Below, piece by piece: positions 10,745 through 22,224 of a stretch of DNA of 64,000 bases. The stretch lies in contig JBBBWG010008224.1 of assembly GCA_037176905.1 (NCBI GenBank), positions 6,537 through 70,536 of the forward strand. The letters run 5' to 3'. Below the pieces are notes generated by a model. The model saw nothing but the letters and a program-made list of their open reading frames with translations, searched no databases and had not been told where the DNA came from. The translations under genes and the position numbers were made by a program. The DNA comes from Azolla pinnata (taxonomy: Eukaryota > Streptophyta > Polypodiopsida > Salviniales > Salviniaceae). The first letter of the stretch is position 1, and each line of letters begins with the position of its first letter.

Positions 10745-11770
10745 GCTAGTGTTCAAAAATTCTCGACTTTGGATTGAAAGGGAAGGGTTCAATCTTCAGT
10801 GTTAGGTGCTTCGATCCTGGGATCTGATCCCAGAATGGTTCGATCTTCAGTGTTAGGTGATGGAGATGCATCGATTCTGGGATCAGATTGAAGGGAATGG
10901 TTCGATTTCCAGTTCAGAGTGACGGAGGTGGTTCGATTCCGGGCTCAGATTGAAGGGAATGGTTCGATTCCCAAATTGGATTGAAGGGTGTGGTTCGATT
11001 CTAGGCTCAGATTGAAGGGAATGGTTTGATTCCTAGATTGGATTGAAGGGAGTGATTCGATTCACAGATTGGATTGAAGGGAGTGGTTCGATTCTAGGCT
11101 CAGATTGAAGGGAATGGTTCGATTCCTAGATCGGATTGAAGGGAGTGATTCGATTCCCAAACTGGATTGAAGGGAGTGGTTCGATTCTAGGCTCAGGTTG
11201 AAGGGACTGGTTCGATTCCCAGATTGGATTGACGAGAGTGGTTCGATTCCCCGATTGGATTGAAGGGAGTGGTTCAATTCTAGGCTCAAATTGAAGGGAA
11301 TGGTTCGATTCTCTCGACTCGATTGAAGGCAAGGTTCGATTCTCTCGACTCGATTGAAGGCAATGGTTCAAAGGGAGTGTTTTTGATTGAAGGCAATGCT
11401 TGGATTTCCAGCTCGGATTGAAGGGGAATGGTTCGGTTCTTGACTCGATTCGAGGCAACGATTCGATTCTCAAACTCAATTGCGGGGAATGTTCCGAAGG
11501 GAGTGGATTCGATGCTCAACTCATATTGAAGACAAAGGGTTCGATTTCCAGCACGGATTGAAGGGCATCAATCGATTCTCGACTCAAATCGAAAGCAATG
11601 ATCCGATTCTTGACTCGATTCGAACGCAACGATCCGATTCTCGACTCGATTCGAAAGCAACGATCCGATTCTCGACTCGATTCGAACGCAATGATTCGAT
11701 TCTCGACTCGATCCGAGGGAATGGTTTTCGATTTCTCGGCTCAAATCGAAGGCAGGCAAATCGCTCAAAA
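10745..11770. repeat. Degenerate array of about 27-bp units carrying tRNA B-box words
   Basis: Roughly 35 units of the type GATTGAAGGGAGTGGTTCGA followed by TTCCCA, ending with diverged CTCGACTCGATTCGAA versions to the right. The 11-base word GGTTCGATTCC, an exact match to the eukaryotic tRNA B-box consensus GGTTCGANTCC, occurs at 10930, 10961, 11116, 11209 and 11240. Many one-mismatch versions lie between them. Confidence 0.88.
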
Positions 11771-14328
11771 TGCTCAGCCCGGATCGAAACAACATTTGCA
11801 AGGAATTCCGAGATCGAATCTCGAACGAATTCTCTGATCTGATCAAATGTTCTTCACTCGTCCCCATCATCAATCACACAGCAGCAAACGCTGCATCAGG
11901 CGGCAGATCGATTTTGCCTCCATCTCCATCTCCGGCATCGTTCTCGAGAGCTTCTTCTGTTTAGGGTTTCATGCTTTTGGGCATGACTTGCAAATGCAGA
12001 ACTACCATGAGGATCAAGCGATGGATATCTGCAGTGATTGTGCAGATCAAGCCATCGCCATATCCATCTGCTTGCAGCAAGCTCGCTCACAATCCATCGC
12101 CATATCCATTCAGTGCTTGATGAAGGGCGAGCTTCTTGGGATTGATTGTTTTGCCACAATGGGGAAGAATTCGGAATCTCTGTGGTTCCATGGATCCGAA
12201 AGCCTCCTGTGGCTCATCTTCTGCATTACAGGTTTTTTAGGGTTTCAAGGTTCGAGGGCGCTGCTGATCTTCCGGAGAGAGAAGCTATGGAAAGCTTGGC
12301 CTCCGAGTTCTAACAAGGACTGCCTTCCGATGCGACCTCAGAGAGAAGATTAGCTCAAGCTTGGGCGATCCTTCGTCTCCATCATGTCACCATCGCCATC
12401 GTCTTCTTCATCCTCTGATGAGGAGGAGGAGGAGGAGGACGACGACGATGGCGAAGAAGACATCACGCCTTTCAATCTCTTCATCACAGGTGCCATAACG
12501 CTTCGGGAGAAAGAAGCAATACCACGTATACCGCCTCGAGATTCGGTTCAAGCAGAGCTTGATCATCTCCAAATCCCCGTGCAGCTTCAGAGCTCTACGG
12601 AAAGAAGCTATGTACCACATATGCTGCCTCCAGATTCAGTTGAAGCAGAGCTTGATATCTGCACGGGGAATCTCCAAAGCTCTGCAGCCATGGAGGAGGG
12701 AGCTTCTTCTGATGGCCTCAGTGAGAAGTTCATTAATGTGTGCTTTCGCATCCACATCTCTGGGTATGTCAGACAGATTCGGAAGCGCGTTCTTCATCAT
12801 CAGCCATCGCTAGCAAAAGCCCCCTCTTCAGCCGATTCTGTGTGGTTTCAAAGGTTTCTCTGAATGGCTCAGAGAAGAAGAAGACGAAGAAGAAGAAGAA
12901 GAAGAAGAAGAAGAAGAAACCCTAAAAGCAGATGGACAGAGAGACATGCCAGATTATATTGGTCTTGATGACATGTGGGCGCCCACAAACTTGTCTGAAC
13001 ATTGTATGGTTTTAGGGTTCCGGATTTAGGGTTTTGAATCAGAGAATTGTGTGGAAAGAGAAAGCCTCTGTGATCTAAGGCAGATCAAGAACAGAAGATT
13101 TGGACGTAGCAAAATTGCTATTTTCCTGTGGACTAACACGATCAATCAAGGATGAACCCACCAATTTTTTGTTTAGGTCTCCAATTTGAAGTCTTCCCCT
13201 TGATGCTTCCCAAAAATTGCTGGCCTGAAAGTTCTTTTTTGCTGTTTTGTTCTTCATTCATCTTGCAAAAAATGAGTTCTGGAGAAGATGAAGGATGAAG
13301 GAACCAAAACTACCTGTCAAAACCCAAGCTTTTTAATCGTCTTACATGCAATGGAAGGGCCCCTTGAAGAATCACTGATCAGGATTCGGCTGTTCTTTTT
13401 TCCGTTGATTAAATTGTTGGGGTCCACAATCTATACCATGAATCCAAGTAGAAAGAATCTGAAGCTATGAATAATCTCCAAATTCCTGGAAGAGAATAAT
13501 CTGAAGCTATGTATACCTCATATCACAGGCGCTAAAGACAAATTCCAATACAGGTTCCATGTGGTTGCAGACCCAGCCATACCTAAAGACACATTATAGG
13601 AATTTGGCACCAGTTCAGACAACTTGAGAGGTGAAGGCCGGTTTCTCCTGAGCTTGCCCAAATCGAATATGCATTAAGGAGAGAACCCATCAACGAGTTC
13701 ATGTCCAGCCTAGAGCACACCATAGAAGAGCTGTAGCAAATTTATAGAAGCCCCAGCTCCTGAGGTTTCTTTGTATTGACTGCAATGAGATTACAGTCAC
13801 CAGCTTATGGGTGATGTTGCAGGAAACTTTCACAGCATGACACACAAGATCAGGTTACAAGAATAATAACAATAAAGATAAGAGAAAGAAGGAATTGGGT
13901 TCTTGAATTACAACTGCAACTAAATGAGGTTAAACAAAATAAGAATGTCTTCAAAAGAATCTTTAGAAATCCAATGGCACCCGACTTCTGTTTTGAACTT
14001 GGGGGGGGGGGAGAGCCCTTTTCTGAATGATAGCAAAGGACTGAATAAAAGCGAGCTTTCAATCATGAGAAGCAAATTCCTTCATTCCTGACCTCAATAC
14101 TCGCAGTTGGTTTTAATGGTTATGAAATCCGATGAGATGACCAAACCAAATCAGAATCGAGATAAAGAAAGGCCCTTTTTTTACAAAACAAATGAAGAGA
14201 ACTAAACGATTCACCAAAGTCTATGGGGAATCATTGTGTTCTTGGAGCTTCAGAGAGGAGGAAGCCCTTCACATCTGCTTTCCATGAAAAATTAAGAACT
14301 TGAGAGCAAATGTGCTAGCAACCATAAC
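11770..14328. other. Intergenic stretch with a possible degenerate small reading frame
   Basis: No gene recognised. Two plus-strand frames stand out weakly: 11847-12353 (168 codons, no known domain) and 12384-12863 (159 codons, starting Ser-rich then a long Asp/Glu run). The second contains an internal duplication: AIPRIPPRDSVQAELD resembles SYVPHMLPPDSVEAELD. AACCCTAA-type words recur at about 11958, 12237, 12922, 13011 and 13024. A GAA run lies at 12880-12920 and a nine-G run near 13999. I would not call either frame a gene without transcript evidence. Confidence 0.35.
12384..12863 (+). CDS. Hypothetical acidic protein frame, doubtful
   Basis: Single open frame of 159 codons: Ser-rich residues 2-10, Asp/Glu run at about 11-27, then two related blocks ending DSVQAELD and DSVEAELD about 35 residues apart. 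No known domain. Parts of its DNA (GACATCACGCC...CAATCTCTTCATCACAGGTG) recur at 9285-9330, where the frame is not kept, which argues for repeat DNA rather than a gene. Confidence 0.15.
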   Translation: MSPSPSSSSSSDEEEEEEDDDDGEEDITPFNLFITGAITLREKEAIPRIPPRDSVQAELDHLQIPVQLQSSTERSYVPHMLPPDSVEAELDICTGNLQSSAAMEEGASSDGLSEKFINVCFRIHISGYVRQIRKRVLHHQPSLAKAPSSADSVWFQRFL

Positions 14329-16515
14329 TTATGTGGACTTCTTGTTGCTGCTTTTCCTCATCACTCTGCTGAAAGGGCCTACAGTGGGGTCCATAATGTA
14401 CATAAAAACCACTTGTGTCCATGACTTGTAACTCGAAAGGCCTTCATAGTACTCGGGTGCAATTGCTTTCACCTTCCATAGCTTGCTTCCTGGAATTCTA
14501 GGGAAATCATGATGCTCATTATGGTAACCAACACTCCATGACAATAGATTTAGAGGCCCATAGTATGAATATGTCTCTTGTCCTTTATTGAAAACATAGT
14601 GCTCCGATATAAAGTGCCCGGCAATAGGATGCAAACCCCCTCCAACAAATGTAGACAGTATGAGGTAAATAAAAGACTTCCACCCAAAGTTGTAGATGAA
14701 GACCAAATCAAACGCAACTTGTATAAGCGTGTTTGTCAATTCCCAAACTCCAGGGCTCTTCGGATTGAGAAACAAAGGCCTCAAAGCATAGAAAAACAGC
14801 TGGAAAAGCACCCATAAGGTTTTGGCGAACCTGTTCTTGACTAGCCGCCCTTCCATATAGCTCGGGATATCCATATCTACTCCTTCAACCCCTTGATAGA
14901 AATGATGCTCCAAGTGATACTTTTGGAAAGTCACAGACATTGGCACACCAATAGGTAAGTTGGCAAAGATTCCCAACCAACGATTATAAACTGGTGTTGA
15001 AAAGGCAAGGTTGTGGCTAAGCTCATGAATTGCTAGAAATAGATTATGATTGAGGAAAGCTCCGAAGAAGTAAGACACTAGAAGAATCATGCTCCAGCTA
15101 GCCTCTCTAAGGCAAAATGCAGCCCAAAGTTGCAGCAATACCACCAACACAATCTACAATATAAGAAACAAAATAACAAGTGCTTCATAAGAAAGGAAAA
15201 CAAGCCTAAATAAAATACTGTCAAACTATTAGATGAGCTACTGGAAACAAGGTGGAGGGCACACTGTTTTAGCCATATATTCATGGAATCTTTATGCTCA
15301 GGATGTTTTAGCCACATACAAAGAGACAGACATCTCTAAATATGTGATTCCCTCCTTCCATGTTCAAGACATGTGTACAATATCGTGATAGCCCCAGAGA
15401 CAAGACTCGGCATTTGACAGATCGGTTTATTAGCTGTAATCCAAATTTAGGATCCATCGGTTTGTTTTTCAGTGTTTGTGTGACGAGTTTTCTTAGATTG
15501 ACTCTTTTAAATACGATCATCCCAAGTCACATAGGATCAGTCCTAAACCTTTGCAAGCCCAATCACCTACACATGTCTGGGATGTTGGATTTAACCCAGA
15601 TATCAGTAGAGCACATAGTTGGACTTGAGGCATAGTCACATTTCTGATTCGAAACACAAGCCTACCTAGACTTACAATCTAGAATGATGGGTAAAAACCT
15701 ATATTCATTGGATCGGTTGAATGCATCCCTGGTATCCAAAAGCATGGCAGCACACAATTTATTCAACTTTGATTTCTATAGTAATGTTAGGCAAATAGTT
15801 GGGGAATCTATATCCTCCAAACACAACACACATACAACAGTATGACCACATCTTAAAGAACAATGAGTTGCTTCGTATATTCTGGTTAGAACAGAAAATG
15901 ATGGGCACTTTCCAGTTCATGATAAGACAAAGAAGACGAAGATATCGATCGAGCCATACATATGACGCATTGTAGTGACTTGGATAAAATGAAGATCATG
16001 AAACCAGAGGTAGGAAAAAAACAGCTTTTTAAGCAGACAAGGAAACCCAAAGATAAAAAGGCATAACTGCCATTCAGTGTGTGTGTGTGTGTGTAAAACG
16101 AAGAGAACATGAATACAGAAACCATGTTTACTTCAAGCTGTGCACAGAAAACGATGACCCGCTGGTTCAGGCAAGCTTTCTTTGGATGCTCGCAATGTCC
16201 AGGACATAAAAGCCAGAATTTGAGGAAGAAATCGACGGCGAAACAAACAAAAAACAGGCTGTTCAACCCGGTGATGGTTGCAGATCTGAAGATTCAGATG
16301 AGCTACAAGGGCAGGGAAAACACATTGAGAGGCAATGTAAGGGGGGGGTAGAGGAATGCGCGTACCTTGGGAAAAGCAAAGACGTCGGGGCCAATAAGCG
16401 CTCTGATCTCCGGATGCGCGCTCAAGATCTCGCGACGCCGAGAGGCATGGGGCTCGGGGCCATCCGATTGGTAGAAATCCGACAGCTGCGGCGCGTCGGA
16501 AGCAGGAACCACCAT
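14329..16515 (-). CDS. DES1: Sphingolipid delta-4 desaturase (DES1-like)
   Basis: ER membrane desaturase that introduces the delta-4 double bond into the sphingoid base of ceramide. Two exons, 16515-16366 and 15153-14329, join after a complete codon (FAFPK then IVLVVLLQ) to give 324 residues, the family's length. The three His boxes are HELSH (93-97), HLEHH (130-134) and HNEHH (about 261-265). Other family blocks are FLNHNLFLAIHELSHNLAF, STFVGGGLHPIAGHF and SEHYVFNKGQETYSYYGPLN. The N-terminus carries the conserved EPHASRRREIL block. The ATG at 16515 is the first in frame and gives the usual length. The intron is 1.2 kb. The upstream region is a TTC tract and then a long TGTATG array. Confidence 0.95.
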
Positions 16516-16804
16516 AGCTGCAAATCCTCCTGGTGAAGGAGAGGGACGGAGAGAAAGGACAGGGAAGAACGACCCCTTACTCCTGCGTGATGCGAGGGAT
16601 TAGGGCAAAAGGGGGGAGGGAGGATTAGGTTATTTCAGAGCAACTGCCATGGATGTAGGCGGAGAGCACAGCAATGCAGGATTATTGCTGGGAGCCGGGG
16701 GAATTAGGGTTAGGCAGAGGAAGGGGGAGGAGGAGGAAGAAGAAGAAACGCAGACGGGAGGTCCGTCGCTTCTGTGCGTCTGCAGGGATCGCGCTGTACT
16801 CTTC

Positions 16805-16925
16805 GTCTTCGTCCTCTTCTTCTTCTTCTTCTTCTTCTTCTTCTTCTTCCTCTTTCTTTCTTTCTTCTTCTTCTTCTTCTTCTTTCTTCGTCTTCTTCTT
16901 TCTTCGTCTTCTTCTTCTTCGCGTT
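16805..16925. repeat. TTC/GAA tract upstream of the sphingolipid desaturase
   Basis: About 110 bases of TTC triplets with a few TTTC and CG breaks, about 300 bases upstream of the desaturase ATG. It reads GAA on the gene's strand. Confidence 0.85.
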
Positions 16926-17029
16926 TTTGTTCCTCTTTTTACAATTATTTATATTTGTGTCCCTTTCCATTTTCACACCGCAGGAAACCCTTCTTCAGAT
17001 GCTCATGCATGCATGTGTGCATGTATGTA

Positions 17030-17600
17030 GATGTGTGTGTATGTGTTTGTGGAATGGATGGATGCCTATCTGTATGTATGTATGTATGTATGTATGCATG
17101 TGTGTGTGCGTGTGTTTGTGGAATGGATGGATGCCTATCTGTATGTATGTATGTATGTATGCATGTGTGTGTGTGTGTGTGTTTTTGTGGAATGGATGGA
17201 TGCCTATCTGTATGTATGTATGTATGTATGCATGTGTGTGTGTGTTTGTGAAATGGATGGATGCCTATCTGTATGTATGTATGTATGTATGCATGTATGC
17301 ATGTGTGTGTGTGTTTTTGTGGAATGGATGGATGCCTATCTGTATGTATGTATGTATGTATGCATGTGTGTGTGCGTGTGTTTTTGTGGAATGGATGGAT
17401 GCCTATCTGTATGTATGTATGTATGTATGCATGTGTGTGTGCGTGTGTTTGTGGAATGGATGGATGCCTATCTGTATGTATGTATGTATGTACGCATGTG
17501 TGTGTGTGTGTGTTTTTGTGGAATGGATGGATGCCTATCTGTATGTATGTATGTATGTATGTATGCATGCATGCATGCATGTGTGTGTGTGTGTGGGTGG
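17030..17600. repeat. Minisatellite of 60-72 bp, about eight units
   Basis: Each unit reads TGGAATGGATGGATGCCTAT, then CTG, a TATG run, GCATG, a TG run and TTTTTG. Units start near 17051, 17119, 17189, 17249, 17321, 17388, 17453 and 17519. Length differences come from the TG and TATG runs. All six frames stay open for long stretches; none is a gene. Confidence 0.92.
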
Positions 17601-18095
17601 ATGGATAGATGGATGCATGCATGTGTGTATGTGTGTGTGTGGGTGGGTGCATGGATGGATGGATGGATGGATGGATGTCTGCATGTATGTATGCATGCAT
17701 GTTGTCATGTGTGTATTGTGTGTGTGGCTGGATGGATATATGGATGGATGGATGGATGGTTGTGTCGGAGTATGTATGCATGCATGCAATGCGTGCGTGC
17801 GTGTGTATGTATGCATTGATGGATGGATGTATGTATGCATGCAGTGCGACGATATTCCGCATATAAGATATTCCCCGAATACTTCGGTGTGCTTCATCAG
17901 CACCACCAGAACTGCTATCATCAACATCAGCATCACCAACATAAGCATCAGCATCACAACCATCAACGTCATCGTCATCGAGCTCACTCAGCCACCATCA
18001 GCATCATGACCATGACCACCACCACCACCACCATCATCATCATCAACAACAACAACATCATCATCATCATCATCGCCACCGCCATCGCCAGCATC
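17600..18095. repeat. GGAT/TGTATG microsatellites followed by a CAT/CAC triplet stretch
   Basis: 17600-17850 is GGATGGAT, TGCATG and TGTATG tetranucleotide DNA that continues the preceding minisatellite without its unit structure. 17910-18095 is ATC, CAC and CAA triplets, with a short unique insert at about 17850-17900. Confidence 0.85.
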
Positions 18096-19189
18096 AACCT
18101 TGCTGAGCGAGCAACGTCTGTCTTTTTTCTTTTTTTACACAGGCTAGCGCTGCTATGGGCCACTCGCTGATGAGAATCTATATCTTCATCGGCACTTCAT
18201 AATGCAAACAATTCCCGTAACAAGCGCGATGCAGCTCCATCGGATGATGCGCAAAACATGCTTGGATCCACGACCCTCAATCGTCTATTGGCCTTGTTGG
18301 TACAAAGGAAAGGCAGTTTGTTCTTCTCAACCGACGATCCTTTCCAGCACTGCATTTGTGATCACAACACAATGAATCTCTTTACCCTTCTAACATCAGC
18401 ATCGTGCCACAAAAAGGAAGGACCCACATTTTGCATATAGATTGCATCTCCTGCCTCATGTGGTTCCATCTTCAAGCTACTACTAAACATGAGGCAGGAG
18501 ATGCATATAGATTGCCAAATGCTTCAAAAGCAGGAAATTGTCGGGATCACGCAAGTAGCAGCACAACATGTCATTTTCTGCTCAAAATATGGAAAGCAAA
18601 GGCTGACACTGCATGATGCAGAATCCCAACACCCCATACTTCATTGGCTGTTACATTCAAAATCAAGCCACTTTGTGAGCATTTGGGATACAGAAAGCCC
18701 TTTGACATGTAATCAATCCAGTCAGCAATGTAGAGAACAATCTCAAGTGGGCAACCAGAAGGACCTCTTTATTGGCATCCATTACCATTGATGAGCTCAT
18801 GCATTCTTTTCCTCCTACAAAAAAAAGATGAAACAAATAGGCAATGCCAAAAAGAAACGAAGCCTTGGTGGGCTAAATCCACATTTTCCACCCTTGGTGA
18901 ATAGATGGCTTTTAGAAAGCAAATATCCTTTGTAGAACCGAGGAAATGTACAGTCCTTTCCACTTCAGGCCTATGAAACACGGATCTCATTGAAGCATGC
19001 AATTATAAGAATAAAATCAATTCACAAGCTAATGGAAAAATTCGGTATTTTGCTCACGATTCATTGGTATATGCTCTGGTGGCCAGCCGAGCCTTCCTCC
19101 CCTTGAATGTCATAGATCAGTCCCACACTCGACAATGGAGCCCCTATAGTGAAGGGGAACATGACGCCTATTCTTCCAATAACATGTCA
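18096..19189. other. Intergenic stretch downstream of RCL1, with a perfect inverted repeat
   Basis: No gene recognised. A 17-base perfect inverted repeat (GCATCTCCTGCCTCATG at 18444-18460 and its complement at 18488-18504) encloses a 27-base loop. The rest is unremarkable and probably includes the 3' end of the RCL1 transcript. Confidence 0.5.
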
Positions 19190-22100
19190 CTAGGATATTT
19201 TCCTAGTTATATTGCGATAGCCACTGCCCACACAAACCAAAATGACAGTCCCCGTTGCTGGATCTGGTTTGATACTGAACTGAACATTTAAAAACTGCTT
19301 GATTAGCCGAAGTACTTGGATTGCGTGTGGTGTAAGCTTTCCAACTCTAACTTTGCATACATCCTCCGGGCAAAGGGCACAAAGTAAGAAAAGCAATCCC
19401 TGAAATTTGAAAGAAAAGGTGATCAAACTCTTTTAGAAATGAGAAATCAGTTCCCTTTATCGGATTAGCATTGAAAGGAGAATAAATAAATCTGCCACAT
19501 TTACGAAGACATGATAAAAAGTTGTGCAGGACGCCAGTTAATCATTTCTAAGACTTTAAGAAAAAGGTGCTAGATTCTTTCAATAAGGGTCTGGCTATAT
19601 AGCCAAGAACACCAAATTAGGCATTTCCTAGATGAAATTCGTCAAATCACCTGATGTGATGAATCTACAACACCGCCTCTACGAATTTCCTCAAGAAGCA
19701 GACGTGATGCCCGTGTTCCAAGATCTTCAGGTAATACTGGAGCTTGCTTTTCTGCAGCTTCAGACATGGTTTGATTCGCGATTGCTTCTGCACTAATGAG
19801 GCATCCTGTTGTTGTTTCAGCAACTAAGGAGATTCCATAGCCTGGACAGCTGTAGCAACAAGCAAATTTACATTATTCATGAGACTGAGAAGACACCCTT
19901 CATATCCCCAAGTGCACAAATCTAATATTAGAGATTATACCGCCTTACAAAGCACCTACTATGTTCATGATCAGTTAACTACGGGATACTTTGGGCTCTT
20001 TTTAGATACGAGCCTGAACCAAGTAGAGCATACAAATCATTACACCGAGGAAAAGTTTCAGACTTACTTTCCAGACCCTTGACCAGAGTAATGATCCGTG
20101 AATATGTAAACATCGGGGATGAAATTATTTAGCACTCCACGAGCAGAGTCTACCATTCGGTTCGACATTTGGGGGGAAACTCTAGTTGAATAAGCAACTC
20201 CGCGTATTCTTTTCACCATCCCTTCATCCACCCATGAAACAGGCTGATGCAATTTTTTACAGGAGTTTATTAATTACAAATTGACTTTAAGAACTTATAT
20301 GTTGAGCGATCCATCACCAAACCAAGAAAACAACAAAGAGTTATTTGAAAAGTAATCTTACGATCAAGTTTGAATGGACAATAGGCATCTTCAGGAGAAC
20401 TTCACCACCACCTTGTGGGGGGGCACCCCTTGTTATAATCTTGAATTCAACATCCTCTATGGCAACACCAAATTGCTTTAACAAGGGCAAAGTTGTCACT
20501 CTGAATGTGTCCACACAAGGATCCTTGGAATCATTTGTTATACCTGCCAACAGAAAATTCAACTCAGAACATTCCAAGGGATGCGCACTGGATGAAGGAC
20601 ATTCATGACCATTCACACAGCTACCTTTGAGGGTAATAGAAAGAGGGGACTTCCCAAAAAGTCCTAAGATGATCAACGGCTCTAAGAAGTAACCGATAGC
20701 TCTGCTTGTTCCACAAGTGTGAACAAACCCGGATCCTCCTGCCAAAACACCAGGTTTGTAGTGCAACTTCGTGCCTGCAAAGAGGGTAATAAAAACATAG
20801 CAATTCAGAGAGTGAAGATAGATAATGGAACAGTGAAGGACTGACTAATGCTAAGGCAGATTGGAGAAAATTGTCAGTTTGGCATCCTAGATTCAGTTGC
20901 ACCAACACTAGATTCAGTTGCAAGCCCTGAAAAAGGATTTGGAACAAACGCAATCCTTCTACAGAAAATTCTCTAGGTCTTTTCCAGTTCCGTTTTCGCC
21001 GGCTTTTCCCATCAGAGTATCGGAAGGCATAGCATGTCATGCTATTCTCACGGCTTCCACCAACACGATTTGAACCTTACAGTGCAATTGTGACAGACCA
21101 CATTGTTAAACACAACCCATCCTTAAATTCTCTTCACTGATTTGCAAGATCAAAACGGTGGAAGGTAGGGGACACTTGATTGGTGACTGACTAATGCTGA
21201 GGCAGATTGGAGAAAATTGTCAGTTTGGCATCCTAGATTCAGTCGTATCAACACTAAATTCAGTTGCAAGCCCTGAAAAAGGATTCAGAGCAAAAGCAAT
21301 CCTTCTACAGAAAATTCTCTAGGTCTTTTCCAGTTCCGTTTTCGCCGGCTTTTCCCATCAGAGTATCAGAAGGCATAGCATGTCATGCTATTCTCACGGC
21401 TTCCACCAACACGATTTGAACCTTACAGTGCAATTGTGACAGACCACATTGTTAAACACAACCCATCCTTAAATTCTCTTCACTGATTTGCAAGATCAAA
21501 ACGGTGGAAGGTAGGGGACACTAGATTGGTTACTGACTAATGCTAAGGCGGATTGCGGAAAACTGTCATTTTGGCATCCTAGATTCGGTAGTATCAACAC
21601 TAGATTCAGTTGCAAGCCCCGAAAACGGATTCAGAACAAAAGCAATCCTTCTATGGAAAACTCTCTAGGTCTTTTCCGGTTCCATTTTCGTCGGCTTTTC
21701 CCTTCAGAGTGCCGGAAGGCATAGTATGTCATGCTATTCTCACGGCTTTCACCAACACGATTGGAGCCTTACAGTGCCGTCGTGACAGGCGACATTGTTA
21801 AACACAAACCCCATCCATCCTTCGATTCTCTTCACAGATTTGCAAGATCAAAACGGTGGAAGGTAGAGGACGACAAAGGCATGAGCTTTGGGACACAAAG
21901 GCCGACAAGCTGAGCAACATCTGCTGCGCTCTCAATCGCTCTCTTCTTTCCTCTCCCCCGGCCCCTCCCCCCCCCCCCCAAAAAAAAGGGCATGAGAAAG
22001 TGTGATGACATACCTGTCTCATTGATCTCGACGACACAGCCATTGCTGAGCTTCTCCAAGAGGCGGAGGAAGGAGGCTTCGTAATCGCGGAGGCCGGGGG

Positions 22101-22215
22101 CGGAGTCATGGAGCCGGATGTCGGTGATGCGGACGGGCGTCCCCGTGAGCGTGGCCAGGATCAAGCGCTGCCGGAACTGCTGGCTGCCTTTGAGCGGCAG
22201 CCCAGAAACCCCCAT
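19190..22215 (-). CDS. RCL1: RNA 3'-terminal phosphate cyclase-like protein RCL1
   Basis: Nucleolar factor of the small-subunit processome; the family binds Bms1 and is needed for 18S pre-rRNA cleavage, without cyclase activity. Six exons join in phase: 22215-22014, 20774-20625, 20543-20362, 20243-20068, 19849-19651 and 19399-19190, giving 372 residues, the normal length. Family blocks are GSQQFRQRLILATLTGTP, VVEINET, HTCGTSRAIGYFLEPLIILG, RGAPPQGGGEVLLKMPIV, VSWVDEGMVKRIRGVAYSTR, PGYGISLVAETTTGC, GGVVDSSHQGLLFLLCAL and KPDPATGTVIL. Intron 1 (1.2 kb) contains a triplicated 346-bp unit. Five AAACCCTAA-type telo-boxes lie in the 160 bases upstream of the ATG, as expected for a ribosome-biogenesis gene in plants. 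Confidence 0.95.
20841..21880. repeat. 346-bp unit in three tandem copies in RCL1 intron 1
   Basis: The word CTGACTAATGCT(A/G)AGGC begins at 20841, 21187 and 21533, so both periods are exactly 346 bases. Copies 1 and 2 are near identical (for example CCAGTTCCGTTTTCGCCGGC and GATTTGCAAGATCAAAACGG in both); copy 3 is more diverged. The array ends about 130 bases before exon 1. Confidence 0.95.
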
Positions 22216-22224
22216 GGCGCTGCA

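Noticed and set aside
10930-11250. tRNA genes suggested by exact B-box words
   Set aside because: No A box, acceptor stem or anticodon arm could be folded around them; units are only about 27 bases apart.
11847-12353. 168-codon plus-strand frame
   Set aside because: No domain, no start context, AACCCTAA words inside, and flanking repeat DNA; not listed as a gene.
17030-17600. Regular direct repeats that look like a CRISPR array
   Set aside because: Plant nuclear context, and the spacers are microsatellite runs rather than unique sequences; the same holds for the other tandem arrays.
16774-18009. 411-codon Cys/Val/Met frame, with other long frames on both strands
   Set aside because: All come from TGTATG/GGATGG minisatellite DNA; repeats change frame with run length and no domain is present.
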